NCBI GenBank assembly: GCA_015655075.1
Contig: JAATFT010000074.1
Coordinates: forward strand, 1 to 64,000
Length of the DNA stretch: 64,000 nucleotides
Direction of reading: 5' to 3'
Origin: Clostridiales bacterium
GTDB lineage: Bacteria; Bacillota; Clostridia; Lachnospirales; Lachnospiraceae
Positions 1-7,423 of the stretch are shown here, piece after piece; the stretch's first letter is position 1; each line of letters starts with the position of its first letter. The position numbers and the translations under genes are program-made. The notes under the pieces are model-generated. The model did not search any database. It was given only the letters and a program-made list of their open reading frames with translations, and was not told the DNA's origin.

Positions 1-139
1 ACCGTTCTGAACGCCCCACTTTGCGGTATACTGCGTCACAATTTTGGGAGCGTAGCACCACTACGCACCCAAAATCGCTCCTGGCCTCCCACAAAGTGGA
101 GCATCCAGTCCGGCATAAGCATTTTTCAAACACACTCTA
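1..139. repeat. MITE-like interspersed repeat, family A, copy 1 (cut by window edge)
   Basis: This is the reverse-complement orientation of the element seen in full at 3077-3238, 13184-13347 and 54507-54664. It ends at the terminal repeat that reads CAAACACACTCTA on this strand, and its other terminus lies outside the window. Internally it carries nested inverted blocks (CACTTTG/CAAAGTG and CCCAAAAT/ATTTTGGG), so the transcript would fold into one long hairpin. It encodes no protein. Confidence 0.85.
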
Positions 140-270
140 GTCTATATCCTATGAGATTTACCTTACCCAGTTTAGTTGTACTGCGCAATTCATAAGATTT
201 TTGATAATGTTTTTATAGTAAGTATGATAAAAAAATAAGGAAAGAATTAATACTTTATGAGGGTATGATT

Positions 271-735
271 ATGCTTAACATTGAATTGATTGATATAACA
301 TCAAATAACTGGATAAATATATGTTGTTTGCATCCTGGGAAAGAAGGCGCTGAGTTTGTTGCGTCAAACGCGTTTTCAATTGCCCAATCATTCTATGAAA
401 AGGGGTGGGTAATCAAAGGAATTGTAAGAGATGATTTGCTTATAGGATTCACTATGTTTGGATATAGTGAAGAAATGAAAGTATACGAACTTTGCCGTTT
501 TATGATTGACCAACACTATCAAGGGTTGGGATATGGCAAGGCAGCGCTAAAAGTTATTATTGACTCTATGTTTAGCCTTTTTAAGTGTACAGAAATATAT
601 CTTAGTACCGATCCGAATAACAGGCGGGGTAAGCATATATATGAGAAGTTCGGGTTTACTTCAACGGGTGAAATCTGCGGCGAAGGAGATGATATTGAAG
701 AAATATATTGTCTGAAAGCTAGTCAGAAATTTTGA
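271..735 (+). CDS. GNAT-family N-acetyltransferase
   Basis: This is a small cytoplasmic acetyl-CoA-dependent N-acetyltransferase of about 154 residues with an unknown acceptor. The acetyl-CoA loop is visible as QHYQGLGYGKAAL in the middle of the protein (R/Q-x-x-G-x-G/A pattern). The family's C-terminal block is NRRGKHIYEKFGFTSTGE, where the tyrosine and the F/G-F turn are typical. It is closest in style to the spermidine/diamine acetyltransferase group (BltD-like), which is an inference. An ATG at 265 is also in frame, but GAGGG at 259-263 lies only one base before it and seven bases before ATG 271, so 271 is preferred. The next intact neighbours are small ORFs and a second, broken GNAT gene. 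Confidence 0.8.
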   Translation: MLNIELIDITSNNWINICCLHPGKEGAEFVASNAFSIAQSFYEKGWVIKGIVRDDLLIGFTMFGYSEEMKVYELCRFMIDQHYQGLGYGKAALKVIIDSMFSLFKCTEIYLSTDPNNRRGKHIYEKFGFTSTGEICGEGDDIEEIYCLKASQKF

Positions 736-1018
736 CATATTGAGTGAAGTAAATGAAAGATTACAAGTAATAAGTACTTTAAGCAACTTCCCATTATGTT
801 TAGAATTTATTAAAACAGAAGAGAGCATCGGAGGTTTTACCAGTGATAAATGCGGGAATCCTATTGAATTTGTGGGATATTCTTTCGAATGCCTATTATG
901 ACATACTCGGTAACTCAGTGGTAAATGCGAGACTCGTATTATGTTTTTTAAGCATTCATTATCATAGATATTGCGAATTTTAGCATAGATGCACAATTGT
1001 GAAGGGGTAGTAAGAAAA
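736..1018 (+). other. Stretch with a possible decayed short ORF
   Basis: No convincing gene. A frame from TTG 740 to TGA 901 could encode 53 residues (ending NPIEFVGYSFECLL), starting just after the GNAT stop. It has no clear ribosome site and I do not recognise it. It may be a remnant. The remainder, 902-1018, is AT-rich with GAAGGGG just ahead of the next small ORF. Confidence 0.3.
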
Positions 1019-1159
1019 ATGAATTGGGAAAATAGTTCGGTAACAAAAGAAGAATACTTTAATATGCTTTCTGCAATGCAGATTAAAAATGACTGCGAAA
1101 CACGAAAGGCAGCTTTTGTTTTTCATAGTATTAAAAGTAAAGCTGTGAGGATGGATTGA
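1019..1159 (+). CDS. Small hypothetical protein (46 aa)
   Basis: An ATG-to-TGA frame of 46 residues beginning MNWENSSVTKEEYFNMLSAM, preceded by GAAGGGG about ten bases upstream and ending four bases before the ATG of the frameshifted GNAT gene, which suggests co-transcription. The protein is hydrophilic with no signal peptide, membrane segment or motif that I recognise. It could be the degenerate N-terminal part of a longer lost gene, because the preceding region also looks like decayed coding sequence. Existence as a real gene is uncertain. Confidence 0.35.
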   Translation: MNWENSSVTKEEYFNMLSAMQIKNDCETRKAAFVFHSIKSKAVRMD

Positions 1160-1162
1160 TTT

Positions 1163-1710
1163 ATGAAATACGGGAATTCATATATAGAATTAAAAATTGA
1201 ATTAGGCCTTCCAGATGACATTGATGAATTAGAACAGCTTTACAATGAATTAAATGACCACTTGGAAAAAAACACAAACTATCCGGGGTGGAAGAAAGGA
1301 ATTTATCCCATTCGTGAAAATGCAGGTGAGGCAATCTCCGATAAAGATTTATATGTGGCAAGATATAATGACAAAATTGCAGGCTCAATCATTTTTAATC
1401 ATGAACCGGAAAAAGCTTATAAAAAGCAGTGTGGGTTAGCGACTCAGATTATGCACAGATTTTTGTTGTTCATACTTTTGTCGTGCATCCCTGCTGTTTA
1501 CATCTTGGGATTGGAAGCATGCTGATGGAGTTCTCAATAGAGCATGCTGGAAATTTAAGTTTTAAGTCCATTCGCCTGGATGTTTACGAGAAAAATCTAC
1601 CCGCCATTAAGCTATATGAGAAATATGGATTTCAGTACATAGACACAGTGGATTTGGGACTTGACCAATATGGTCTAAACTGGTTTTATTTGTACGAAAA
1701 AATATTATAA
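1163..1710 (+). pseudogene. GNAT-family N-acetyltransferase, frameshifted
   Basis: Two overlapping frames together make one GNAT protein of about 180 residues. The first frame, from ATG 1163, gives the N-terminal half up to EPEKAYKK. The second continues with VWVSDSDYAQIFVVHTFVVH, the acetyl-CoA loop region LGIGSMLMEF, and the C-terminal RLDVYEKNLPAIKLYEKYGF. The switch lies close to an A5 run near 1421-1428, so a one-base homopolymer change explains it. The first frame runs on to 1525 out of register and the second alone lacks the N-terminus, so neither would be active. The acetyl-CoA loop itself reads CCLHLGIGS, with the usual R/Q-x-x-G replaced, which fits decay. A sequencing error is the main alternative. 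Confidence 0.75.
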
Positions 1711-1897
1711 ACCCATAACACCCGTAACACCAAGGCAGGAAGCACTAATGGCTGTATGACCACGCTTTTACCTTGTATCTGCAGTTCTGTTATCGGCAGG
1801 ACTAAACGTTAAAGCAATCATCTCCATGTGTCATTCATTGTGTCACTCATTTTTAGTTGAACTTCGGTTTACCGCAGGAAGAGAGATCATACCCGGG

Positions 1898-1919
1898 AAA
1901 AGGCTTTGGGGCCTTTTTT
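1898..1919. terminator. Rho-independent terminator between convergent genes
   Basis: AAAAGGC and GCCTTTTTT arms around a six-base TTTGGG loop, with a T6 run on the plus strand and A4 on the other side. It sits between the frameshifted GNAT (+) and the lysR gene (-), so it could serve both directions. Confidence 0.65.
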
Positions 1920-1929
1920 GAATATCCGG

Positions 1930-2880
1930 CTACAGGTTATCGCTCGTCGGTCCTTCCTTCCGGTTTAAATTTAGGTATTTTTTGATGATTTCCAAATAGT
2001 ACAGTGCGTATTTGGATAAATATTTTCCTTTTCGATAAGCGGCCGTGAGGACGATTTCCGTATTTGGCGTGCCGACGGAAAAACACGCCGGTGAATCAAG
2101 AGAATATTCCATTTGCTTTAAGTAGCTTTCAGGGGTAAAGGTAACTGCTATGTTTTTATTGGCCAGTTGTATTGCGACTTCGTTATTTCTTGTATGCAAT
2201 AAAATATCGGGATTAATTTCTGCCTGGCTGAATAATTGCAGAGCGGCTTTTCCCGTATTCTGATCCGGGAATAACAGTACAAAGGAGTCATTCGCGAATT
2301 TTTTCAGGTCAATCCATGGATAACGGCACCCTTCTTTGGGAATACCGCTTTTCGCCAAAGGGTGATGTTTACTTAAAATCAAAACAATTTCTTCTTTCCC
2401 AAGTGTAATATATTCAAAATCAGTATTTAAGGTATCCGGACAAAAAATAGCAAAATCTATCTCATTGGGTAAGTAAAGATTCTCTTCAATGGAATGTATG
2501 TCTTCTTTGATATTCACTTTGACATTGGGATATTTCTTTTTAAAGGTTGTAAGGGTATCCGGAATAATGCAGGAACTCCTCATAAGAGGAATCGCAATGG
2601 TCAGGCGCCCATTATTAAATTCCATGATATCATGGTATTCTTTTTCCCATTGCTCTTTTATCTCGTTTATTTGGGTGACATAATGAATATAACGTTCGCC
2701 CAGATAAGTAGGAACATATTCGTTTCCAATCCGGTTGAAAAGTTTTCCGTTTAGATTGCGTTCCAGGTTCTGCAGATATTTTGTTAAAGAAGGCTGTGTG
2801 ATGTAAAGGGCTTTGGAAGCATAACTAATATTTTTGTATTTTGCGATTGCAAGGATATATCTTATTTCTTTTAAATCCAT
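1930..2880 (-). CDS. LysR-family transcriptional regulator
   Basis: A 316-residue LysR-type regulator. The N-terminal winged helix-turn-helix is clear: MDLKEIRYILAIAKYKNIS then ASKALYITQPSLTKYLQNLE (residues about 1-60), followed by the linker helix and a periplasmic-binding-like effector domain (about 90-300) with the usual NGRLTIAIPL start. AAGGAGG lies nine bases before the ATG. The gene is divergent from the ABC transporter/adenine deaminase operon starting at 3605, the classic arrangement for a LysR protein controlling its neighbour, with a 724-bp space holding candidate operator repeats. The effector is inferred to be a purine or related compound from the neighbours and is not evident in the protein itself. 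Confidence 0.9.
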   Translation of the reverse strand: MDLKEIRYILAIAKYKNISYASKALYITQPSLTKYLQNLERNLNGKLFNRIGNEYVPTYLGERYIHYVTQINEIKEQWEKEYHDIMEFNNGRLTIAIPLMRSSCIIPDTLTTFKKKYPNVKVNIKEDIHSIEENLYLPNEIDFAIFCPDTLNTDFEYITLGKEEIVLILSKHHPLAKSGIPKEGCRYPWIDLKKFANDSFVLLFPDQNTGKAALQLFSQAEINPDILLHTRNNEVAIQLANKNIAVTFTPESYLKQMEYSLDSPACFSVGTPNTEIVLTAAYRKGKYLSKYALYYLEIIKKYLNLNRKEGPTSDNL

Positions 2881-2905
2881 ATAAAAACGTCCTCCTTATT
2901 ATATT

Positions 2906-3050
2906 GGAGTACTCTCGGAAACTCCCCCTGTACGCCTCATAAATTTGTGCCTATCCGACAAAAAATCATCCCACAAATCTGCATACAAAGAGTTTCCCAG
3001 AGTGCTCTATTGGCAAAGGGTTTCCGAGAGTATTCTACTATTCTATTGGC
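2906..3050. promoter_or_regulatory. Three copies of a GTTTCC(G)AGAGT motif upstream of lysR
   Basis: GGAGTACTCTCGGAAACTCC at 2906-2925 is an inverted copy of a motif that recurs in direct orientation at about 2990-3008 (AGAGTTTCCCAGAGTGCTC) and 3019-3036 (GGTTTCCGAGAGTATTC). Both direct copies are followed a few bases on by CTATTGGC. The cluster lies just upstream of the lysR start, between the divergent genes. It could be a regulator-binding array or the remnant of a repeat; both are inferences. Confidence 0.4.
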
Positions 3051-3076
3051 GATTCGCCGGAACTGCCCATTGTCTT

Positions 3077-3238
3077 AGGGCGTGTCTGAAAACTGCTTGC
3101 GCTGGGCCGGGCGTTCCACTTTGTGGGAGACAAGGAGCGATTTTGGGAGCGTAGTGGTTCTACGTTTCCAAAACCTCGCCGCAGTATACCCCAAAGTGGA
3201 GCGGTCAGAACGGTACAATGAGTTTTCAGACACGCCCT
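3077..3238. repeat. MITE-like interspersed repeat, family A, copy 2
   Basis: A 162-bp element bounded by an 18-bp perfect terminal inverted repeat, AGGGCGTGTCTGAAAACT. Internal nested inverted blocks include CCACTTTGTGGGAG, GGAGCGATTTTGGGAGCG and CAAAGTGGAGCG, so the whole unit can form an extended hairpin. The short reading frames that cross it on both strands differ from copy to copy and are not genes. Confidence 0.88.
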
Positions 3239-3244
3239 GGGAAA

Positions 3245-3277
3245 GACTTTTATATTCGGTTGTCATATATAAAAGTC
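3245..3277. promoter_or_regulatory. 11-bp inverted repeat, candidate operator
   Basis: GACTTTTATAT and ATATAAAAGTC form perfect 11-bp arms separated by 11 bases, about 45 bp upstream of the -35 box at 3322. The spacing and symmetry would suit a dimeric regulator such as the divergent LysR protein, but no footprint can be claimed. Confidence 0.4.
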
Positions 3278-3321
3278 AGGAACTATAGATTAAACGAATA
3301 GTATTTATAGCTTTTATGTAT

Positions 3322-3350
3322 TTGACTTATAATCCCTCTTATTTTACAAT
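3322..3350 (+). promoter_or_regulatory. Promoter of the ABC transporter/deaminase operon
   Basis: TTGACT and TACAAT boxes are separated by exactly 17 bases, matching the housekeeping sigma consensus well. Transcription would begin near 3357, giving a leader of about 248 nt before the first gene at 3605. Confidence 0.65.
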
Positions 3351-3389
3351 AGACGATAAGAAAAAGCAAATAGAATGTAATAAGCTGAT

Positions 3390-3468
3390 AAGGGAATCAG
3401 AGAAATGATTTCCTTATTTTTTACCATGTAGGGAGGTTTCTCCTATACGGTAAAAAACCTCTGTTTTT
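3390..3468 (+). terminator. Two tandem terminator-like hairpins in the operon leader
   Basis: The first hairpin has AAGGGAATCA and TGATTTCCTT arms (3390-3399/3406-3415) followed by ATTTTTT. The second has GAGGTTT and AAACCTC arms (3433-3439/3455-3461) followed by T5. An alternative TAGG...CCTA pairing overlaps the second left arm. Both lie downstream of the 3322 promoter and upstream of the first gene, so they could attenuate the operon. No known riboswitch consensus was recognised in the leader (3357-3604). Confidence 0.6.
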
Positions 3469-3604
3469 GATATGTACAACCTTGCTGCAATTGCATCCCG
3501 CAAGTGGCGCGTAAAAATCCGGAAAATAGCCGTAATCGGTAACGGTACGTGCAAGAGACGGGTCAAGGCAGGCTATTTGTTCTGCTTAAGAAAGGATCCA
3601 GGGT

Positions 3605-4438
3605 ATGAAGAAGCAACTGCCATATTTACTATTAATGCCGGGAAGTATTTTATTGATCGTCTTTTTAATCCTTCCATTAATAAAAGTTCTTTTCCCCACT
3701 ATATATGAAGGAACATTTACCGTTAAGAATTACAGGGAATTCTTCCAGGATGCTTATTTTATGAAGATATTAATAAGGACATTAAAAATTGCTGTTTTAT
3801 GTACGGTCATCAGTATGTTTTTAGGGGTGCCCACCGCCTATTTTATTTCCCGCTGTAATAAAAAGAAGCGGGGATTACTGTTGGCCCTTACCATTTTCCC
3901 CCTGCTTACAAATTCCGTTATACGTAGTTTTGCCTGGATTAATATACTGGGACGTAATGGAATTGTTAATACATTACTTATGAATGCCGGAATCATAGAA
4001 AAACCCTTAACATTATTATATACGGAATTTTCGATTTTAGTGGGAAGCATCTATCTCTTTCTTCCCCTTATGATCATTACGGTTGCCGGTACCATGGAAA
4101 ATATAGAAAATGATTTGATGGAAGCGGCGGAAAGCCTGGGAGCCAGCCGTTTGTCGGCTTTTATAAAAATAGTGCTCCCCATGAGCATACCCGGTATCAT
4201 AGTAGGGAACATATTGGTATTTACAGGTACTTTAACGGCTTATACGACGCCCCAGCTATTGGGTGGAAACAGTAATCTTGTGCTTGCAACTTTCATATAC
4301 CAAAGAGCAATGTCCCTGGGAGACTGGACAGGCGCCGGTGTGGTAGCGGCAGTTATGATTGCCGCCACAATGGTTGTGCTCCGGATATTTAATGCCCTTG
4401 CGGCCAAAATTGATGAACGAGGTGAAAAGTATGCGTAA
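3605..4438 (+). CDS. ABC transporter permease, PotB-type
   Basis: A 277-residue inner membrane permease of the spermidine/putrescine-Fe3+-thiamine (MetI-like) class. Six hydrophobic spans are visible, starting with LLLMPGSILLIVFLILPLIK. The EAA loop that docks to the ATPase reads MEAAESLGASRLSAFIKIVL near residues 175-195. AAAGGA lies eight bases before the ATG. It is the first gene of a tight operon: the partner permease overlaps its end, and the ATPase and binding protein follow. Family membership is clear. The substrate is not encoded in the permease sequence; the downstream adenine deaminase makes a purine-type substrate more likely than a polyamine, which is an inference. Confidence 0.88.
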   Translation: MKKQLPYLLLMPGSILLIVFLILPLIKVLFPTIYEGTFTVKNYREFFQDAYFMKILIRTLKIAVLCTVISMFLGVPTAYFISRCNKKKRGLLLALTIFPLLTNSVIRSFAWINILGRNGIVNTLLMNAGIIEKPLTLLYTEFSILVGSIYLFLPLMIITVAGTMENIENDLMEAAESLGASRLSAFIKIVLPMSIPGIIVGNILVFTGTLTAYTTPQLLGGNSNLVLATFIYQRAMSLGDWTGAGVVAAVMIAATMVVLRIFNALAAKIDERGEKYA

Positions 4439-5213
4439 AAATAAAATGCTTGTCGCTTTTGCCTGCTGTGTATTTGCATTCCTGTTTCTGCCGCTGTTTA
4501 TAATAGCGGTTACCGCTTTCGGCGGTGAAAGTGCCATCACGTTTCCGATTCAATCCTTTTCCCTTAAATGGTTTGCTAATATATTTACATCCGGTTCTTT
4601 TATAAGTTCTTTTAAAACCAGCTTTCAGATAGCGTTATTTGCAACGCTGCTGGCTTTGCTTGTGGGAATTCCGGCAGCCTATGCATTGGCCAGATATACA
4701 ATAAAAGGGAAAAACATGATCCAATCCTTTTTTCTGTCGCCTACCATTATACCCGGTATTGTGCTGGGATTTGCCCTGTACCGGTTTATTGTACTGGTTA
4801 TGAGGATGCCGGTATTTTATGGATTGCTGTTAGGGCATTTTCTGGCGGTACTTCCCTATATTATAAGGGTTGTAGGTTCCAGCCTGTCCCAATTTGATTT
4901 TTCCATTGAAGAAGCAGCCTGGAGTCTTGGCTGCGGAAAGGTTTCCGCATTTTTTAAAGTGGTAATACCAAATATCACTTCAGGAATTATGGCGGCCTTT
5001 ATGCTGGCTTTTATCAATTCCTTTAATAATATTCCTGTTTCCATGTTTTTAACAGGACCCGGAGTGAGTACTTTCCCTACTAATTTAATGAACTATATCG
5101 AATATAATTATGATCCTACGGTATCGGCGGTATCTGTTTTACTTATGGCCGGAACCATTATCATAATGTTTGTGGTGGAAAAGACATTAGGAATTGCATC
5201 GTTGGCAAAATAG
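4431..5213 (+). CDS. ABC transporter permease, PotC-type
   Basis: The second permease subunit (260 residues), a MetI-like protein with about six membrane spans and an EAA loop EEAAWSLGCGKVSAFFKVVI near residues 160-180. The longest frame begins upstream at 4359 inside the previous gene, but ATG 4431 is the likely start: GAGGTGA precedes it by seven bases, and it gives the normal N-terminus MRKNKMLVAFACCVFAFLF. It overlaps the stop of the first permease by eight bases, implying translational coupling. Together with its partner it forms the heterodimeric membrane channel of the importer. Confidence 0.88.
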   Translation: MRKNKMLVAFACCVFAFLFLPLFIIAVTAFGGESAITFPIQSFSLKWFANIFTSGSFISSFKTSFQIALFATLLALLVGIPAAYALARYTIKGKNMIQSFFLSPTIIPGIVLGFALYRFIVLVMRMPVFYGLLLGHFLAVLPYIIRVVGSSLSQFDFSIEEAAWSLGCGKVSAFFKVVIPNITSGIMAAFMLAFINSFNNIPVSMFLTGPGVSTFPTNLMNYIEYNYDPTVSAVSVLLMAGTIIIMFVVEKTLGIASLAK

Positions 5214-5224
5214 GAGGAGATAAC

Positions 5225-6271
5225 GTGGAGTTTTTGACTTTAAATAAGATTGACGTTACGTATGATAAAAAAAAGACAGTTTTAAAGGGCCTTAATTTAG
5301 AAGTTAAGGAAGGGGAATTAGTATCCTTATTAGGTCCCAGCGGCTGCGGAAAAACCACGACCCTTAGGGTGATTGCCGGTTTTATTGAACCTTCCGGGGG
5401 CGAATTCATTTTGGACGGAAGAAATTATACAAAAGTTCCGGTCCATAAAAGAAATTTTGGAATTGTCTTTCAAAGTTACGCATTGTTTCCTCATCTAAAT
5501 GTTTATGATAACGTTGCTTTTGGATTGAAGCTGCAAAAGTTAAAAAAAGCGGAAATAAAAAGAAAAGTGGAAGATATGCTGGAAATTTGCGGCTTAAGTG
5601 AATTTGCAGATCGTTTTCCAGGTCAGATGTCGGGAGGGCAAAGACAGCGGGTAGCACTGGCCAGGGCCATGGTAATACAACCTAAATTATTATTATTGGA
5701 TGAACCTCTTAGCAATTTGGATGCAAAACTTCGGATTAACATGAGGGTAGAGATAAAACGGCTGCAGAAAAAATTTGGAATTACCATGATCTTTGTCACC
5801 CATGACCAGGAAGAGTGTTTTTCTATTTCCGACAAGGTTGCGGTTATGAATAACGGGTTGATTGAACAATACGATACTCCCGAAAATATTTATTTAAAAC
5901 CCAAAACGGAATTTGTTGCAAGATTTATCGGATTTAATAATTTTATACCCCTGAAAAAACAATCCGGCGGTATTTTTATAACAGAACGGAAAGAATTGAT
6001 TCAGGTAGAACAGGAAACCAAGCTGGAAGAGGGCCTGGGGACAATCCGGCCGGATGATATCCTTCTGGCGGATGAAACGGTTTCGGAGAATGTAATGAAT
6101 GCGACGGTAGGAGTCAGAACGTTTTTAGGCAGGTCATATCAGTACGAGGTTGACTCCACCGCAGGTAAATTAGTGGTAAACGCACCTATCGGTAAGGTAT
6201 ATGAACCAGGGGACCGGGTGAGGGTACAACTCCCCAAGAATAAAATCATTATAGTCAGGAAATCTATGTAG
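5225..6271 (+). CDS. ABC transporter ATP-binding protein, PotA-type
   Basis: A 348-residue ATPase with a GTG start after AGGAGG. Walker A is GPSGCGKTT, the Q-loop is VFQSYALFPHLNVYDN, the signature is MSGGQRQRVALARAM, Walker B is LLLLDEPLSNLDAKLR, and the H-loop is VTHDQEE. All are intact, so it should hydrolyse ATP. The C-terminal ~100 residues form a TOBE-like regulatory domain ending in VRVQLPKNKIIIVR, as in PotA/FbpC/UgpC ATPases. It lies 11 bases after the second permease and energises import by that pair. Confidence 0.92.
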   Translation: MEFLTLNKIDVTYDKKKTVLKGLNLEVKEGELVSLLGPSGCGKTTTLRVIAGFIEPSGGEFILDGRNYTKVPVHKRNFGIVFQSYALFPHLNVYDNVAFGLKLQKLKKAEIKRKVEDMLEICGLSEFADRFPGQMSGGQRQRVALARAMVIQPKLLLLDEPLSNLDAKLRINMRVEIKRLQKKFGITMIFVTHDQEECFSISDKVAVMNNGLIEQYDTPENIYLKPKTEFVARFIGFNNFIPLKKQSGGIFITERKELIQVEQETKLEEGLGTIRPDDILLADETVSENVMNATVGVRTFLGRSYQYEVDSTAGKLVVNAPIGKVYEPGDRVRVQLPKNKIIIVRKSM

Positions 6272-6320
6272 CGCCGCAATGGTCATAGACAAAAGGAAAA
6301 GAAAGAGAGAGGAAATTATT

Positions 6321-7409
6321 ATGAAAAAGATGACAGCCTTATTATTATGTTTTGTAATTGTATTAAGCGGATGCGCCATCACACCAAACACAGAGGGCAC
6401 AGGGACGGATACCAAAAGCGGGGAATCGTCTTCCCAGACTTCCGGTGAAAAACGTCAGCTCATTGTTTCTACCTGGGGATTAAGTGAGGATGTCCTGCAT
6501 GAGGACGTATACGGCCCTTTTGAAAAAGCCTTTAATTGTGAGGTGGTTTTAGAAATCGGCTCGGCTTCAGAGCGTTATACAAAGTTGGAAAATGATCCTA
6601 ATTCATCCGTTGACGTGATTGAATTATCCCAATCCGTGGCAGAAAACGGCTATGAAGCCGGTTTATTTGAAAAAATTGATTATACCCAAATTCCCAATGC
6701 ACAGGATTTAATTCCGTCGGCAAAACAAATGACAGAATCGGGATATGGTCCTGCTTATACCGTTAACAGTGTAGGAATCATTTACGATCCTGAGGCAGTC
6801 GGTTTTGAAATCACGGAATTTTCAGATCTTTGGAGAAGTGAACTGGAAGGTAAAATTTCCATTCCGGATATTACGACTACCTTTGGTCCTGCCATGATGG
6901 CAATAGCCAGTGACTATAAAGGAGTTGACTTAGCTTCCGATAATGGCGCGGCTGCGTTTGTTGCCTTAAGTGAATTAAAGCCCAACCTTGTAAAGACCTA
7001 TACCAAGTCCTCTGATCTGGCAAATATGTTTGCCTCGGGAGAAATTGCGGTCGCGGTTGTGGGAGATTTTGGTGTTCCGGTCATTAAAGAAGCGGCGTCC
7101 CAGGTTACCTATGTCACACCGGAAGGAACTTATGCCAATTTTAATACGATCGATATCAATGCAAATTCGGAAAATAAGGATTTAGCTTATGAATATATCA
7201 ATTGGAGATTAAGCGCCGAATTGCAGGCGACAACCGCAGAAACCTTAAATGAAGCGCCGACCAACAAAACGGTTCAATTAACAGAGGAGCAGGCGGCGAA
7301 TAAAACCTATGGAGCTGTGGCGGAAGCTGCAAAAGCGCTGGATTATTCCTTAATTAATCCCCTTATGGAGGAATGGATTGACCAATGGAACCGGATTATC
7401 AATAATTAG
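6321..7409 (+). CDS. ABC transporter substrate-binding lipoprotein, PotD/AfuA-like
   Basis: A 362-residue extracellular solute-binding lipoprotein. The start is set at ATG 6321, preceded by AGAGAGAGGAA. It gives a signal peptide MKKMTALLLCFVIVLSGC with a lipobox LSGC, so the mature protein is anchored on Cys18, followed by a Ser/Thr/Gly-rich linker and a family-1 type binding fold starting KRQLIVSTWG. An in-frame ATG at 6279 would add 14 charged residues and is unlikely. The protein is the fourth part of the importer and lies 15 bases before the adenine deaminase gene. The ligand cannot be read from sequence; given the deaminases behind it, an amino-purine is an inference. Confidence 0.88.
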   Translation: MKKMTALLLCFVIVLSGCAITPNTEGTGTDTKSGESSSQTSGEKRQLIVSTWGLSEDVLHEDVYGPFEKAFNCEVVLEIGSASERYTKLENDPNSSVDVIELSQSVAENGYEAGLFEKIDYTQIPNAQDLIPSAKQMTESGYGPAYTVNSVGIIYDPEAVGFEITEFSDLWRSELEGKISIPDITTTFGPAMMAIASDYKGVDLASDNGAAAFVALSELKPNLVKTYTKSSDLANMFASGEIAVAVVGDFGVPVIKEAASQVTYVTPEGTYANFNTIDINANSENKDLAYEYINWRLSAELQATTAETLNEAPTNKTVQLTEEQAANKTYGAVAEAAKALDYSLINPLMEEWIDQWNRIINN

Positions 7410-7423
7410 GAAAGAGGTTTACA

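Noticed and set aside
3075..3288. Protein-coding frames on both strands in the region of repeat copy 2 (and similar frames in the other copies)
   Set aside because: They follow the self-complementary repeat, differ between copies, and have no ribosome sites.
3357..3604. A known purine or guanidine riboswitch in the importer leader
   Set aside because: No conserved core of the purine, ykkC or related motifs could be matched by eye; only the terminators are supported.
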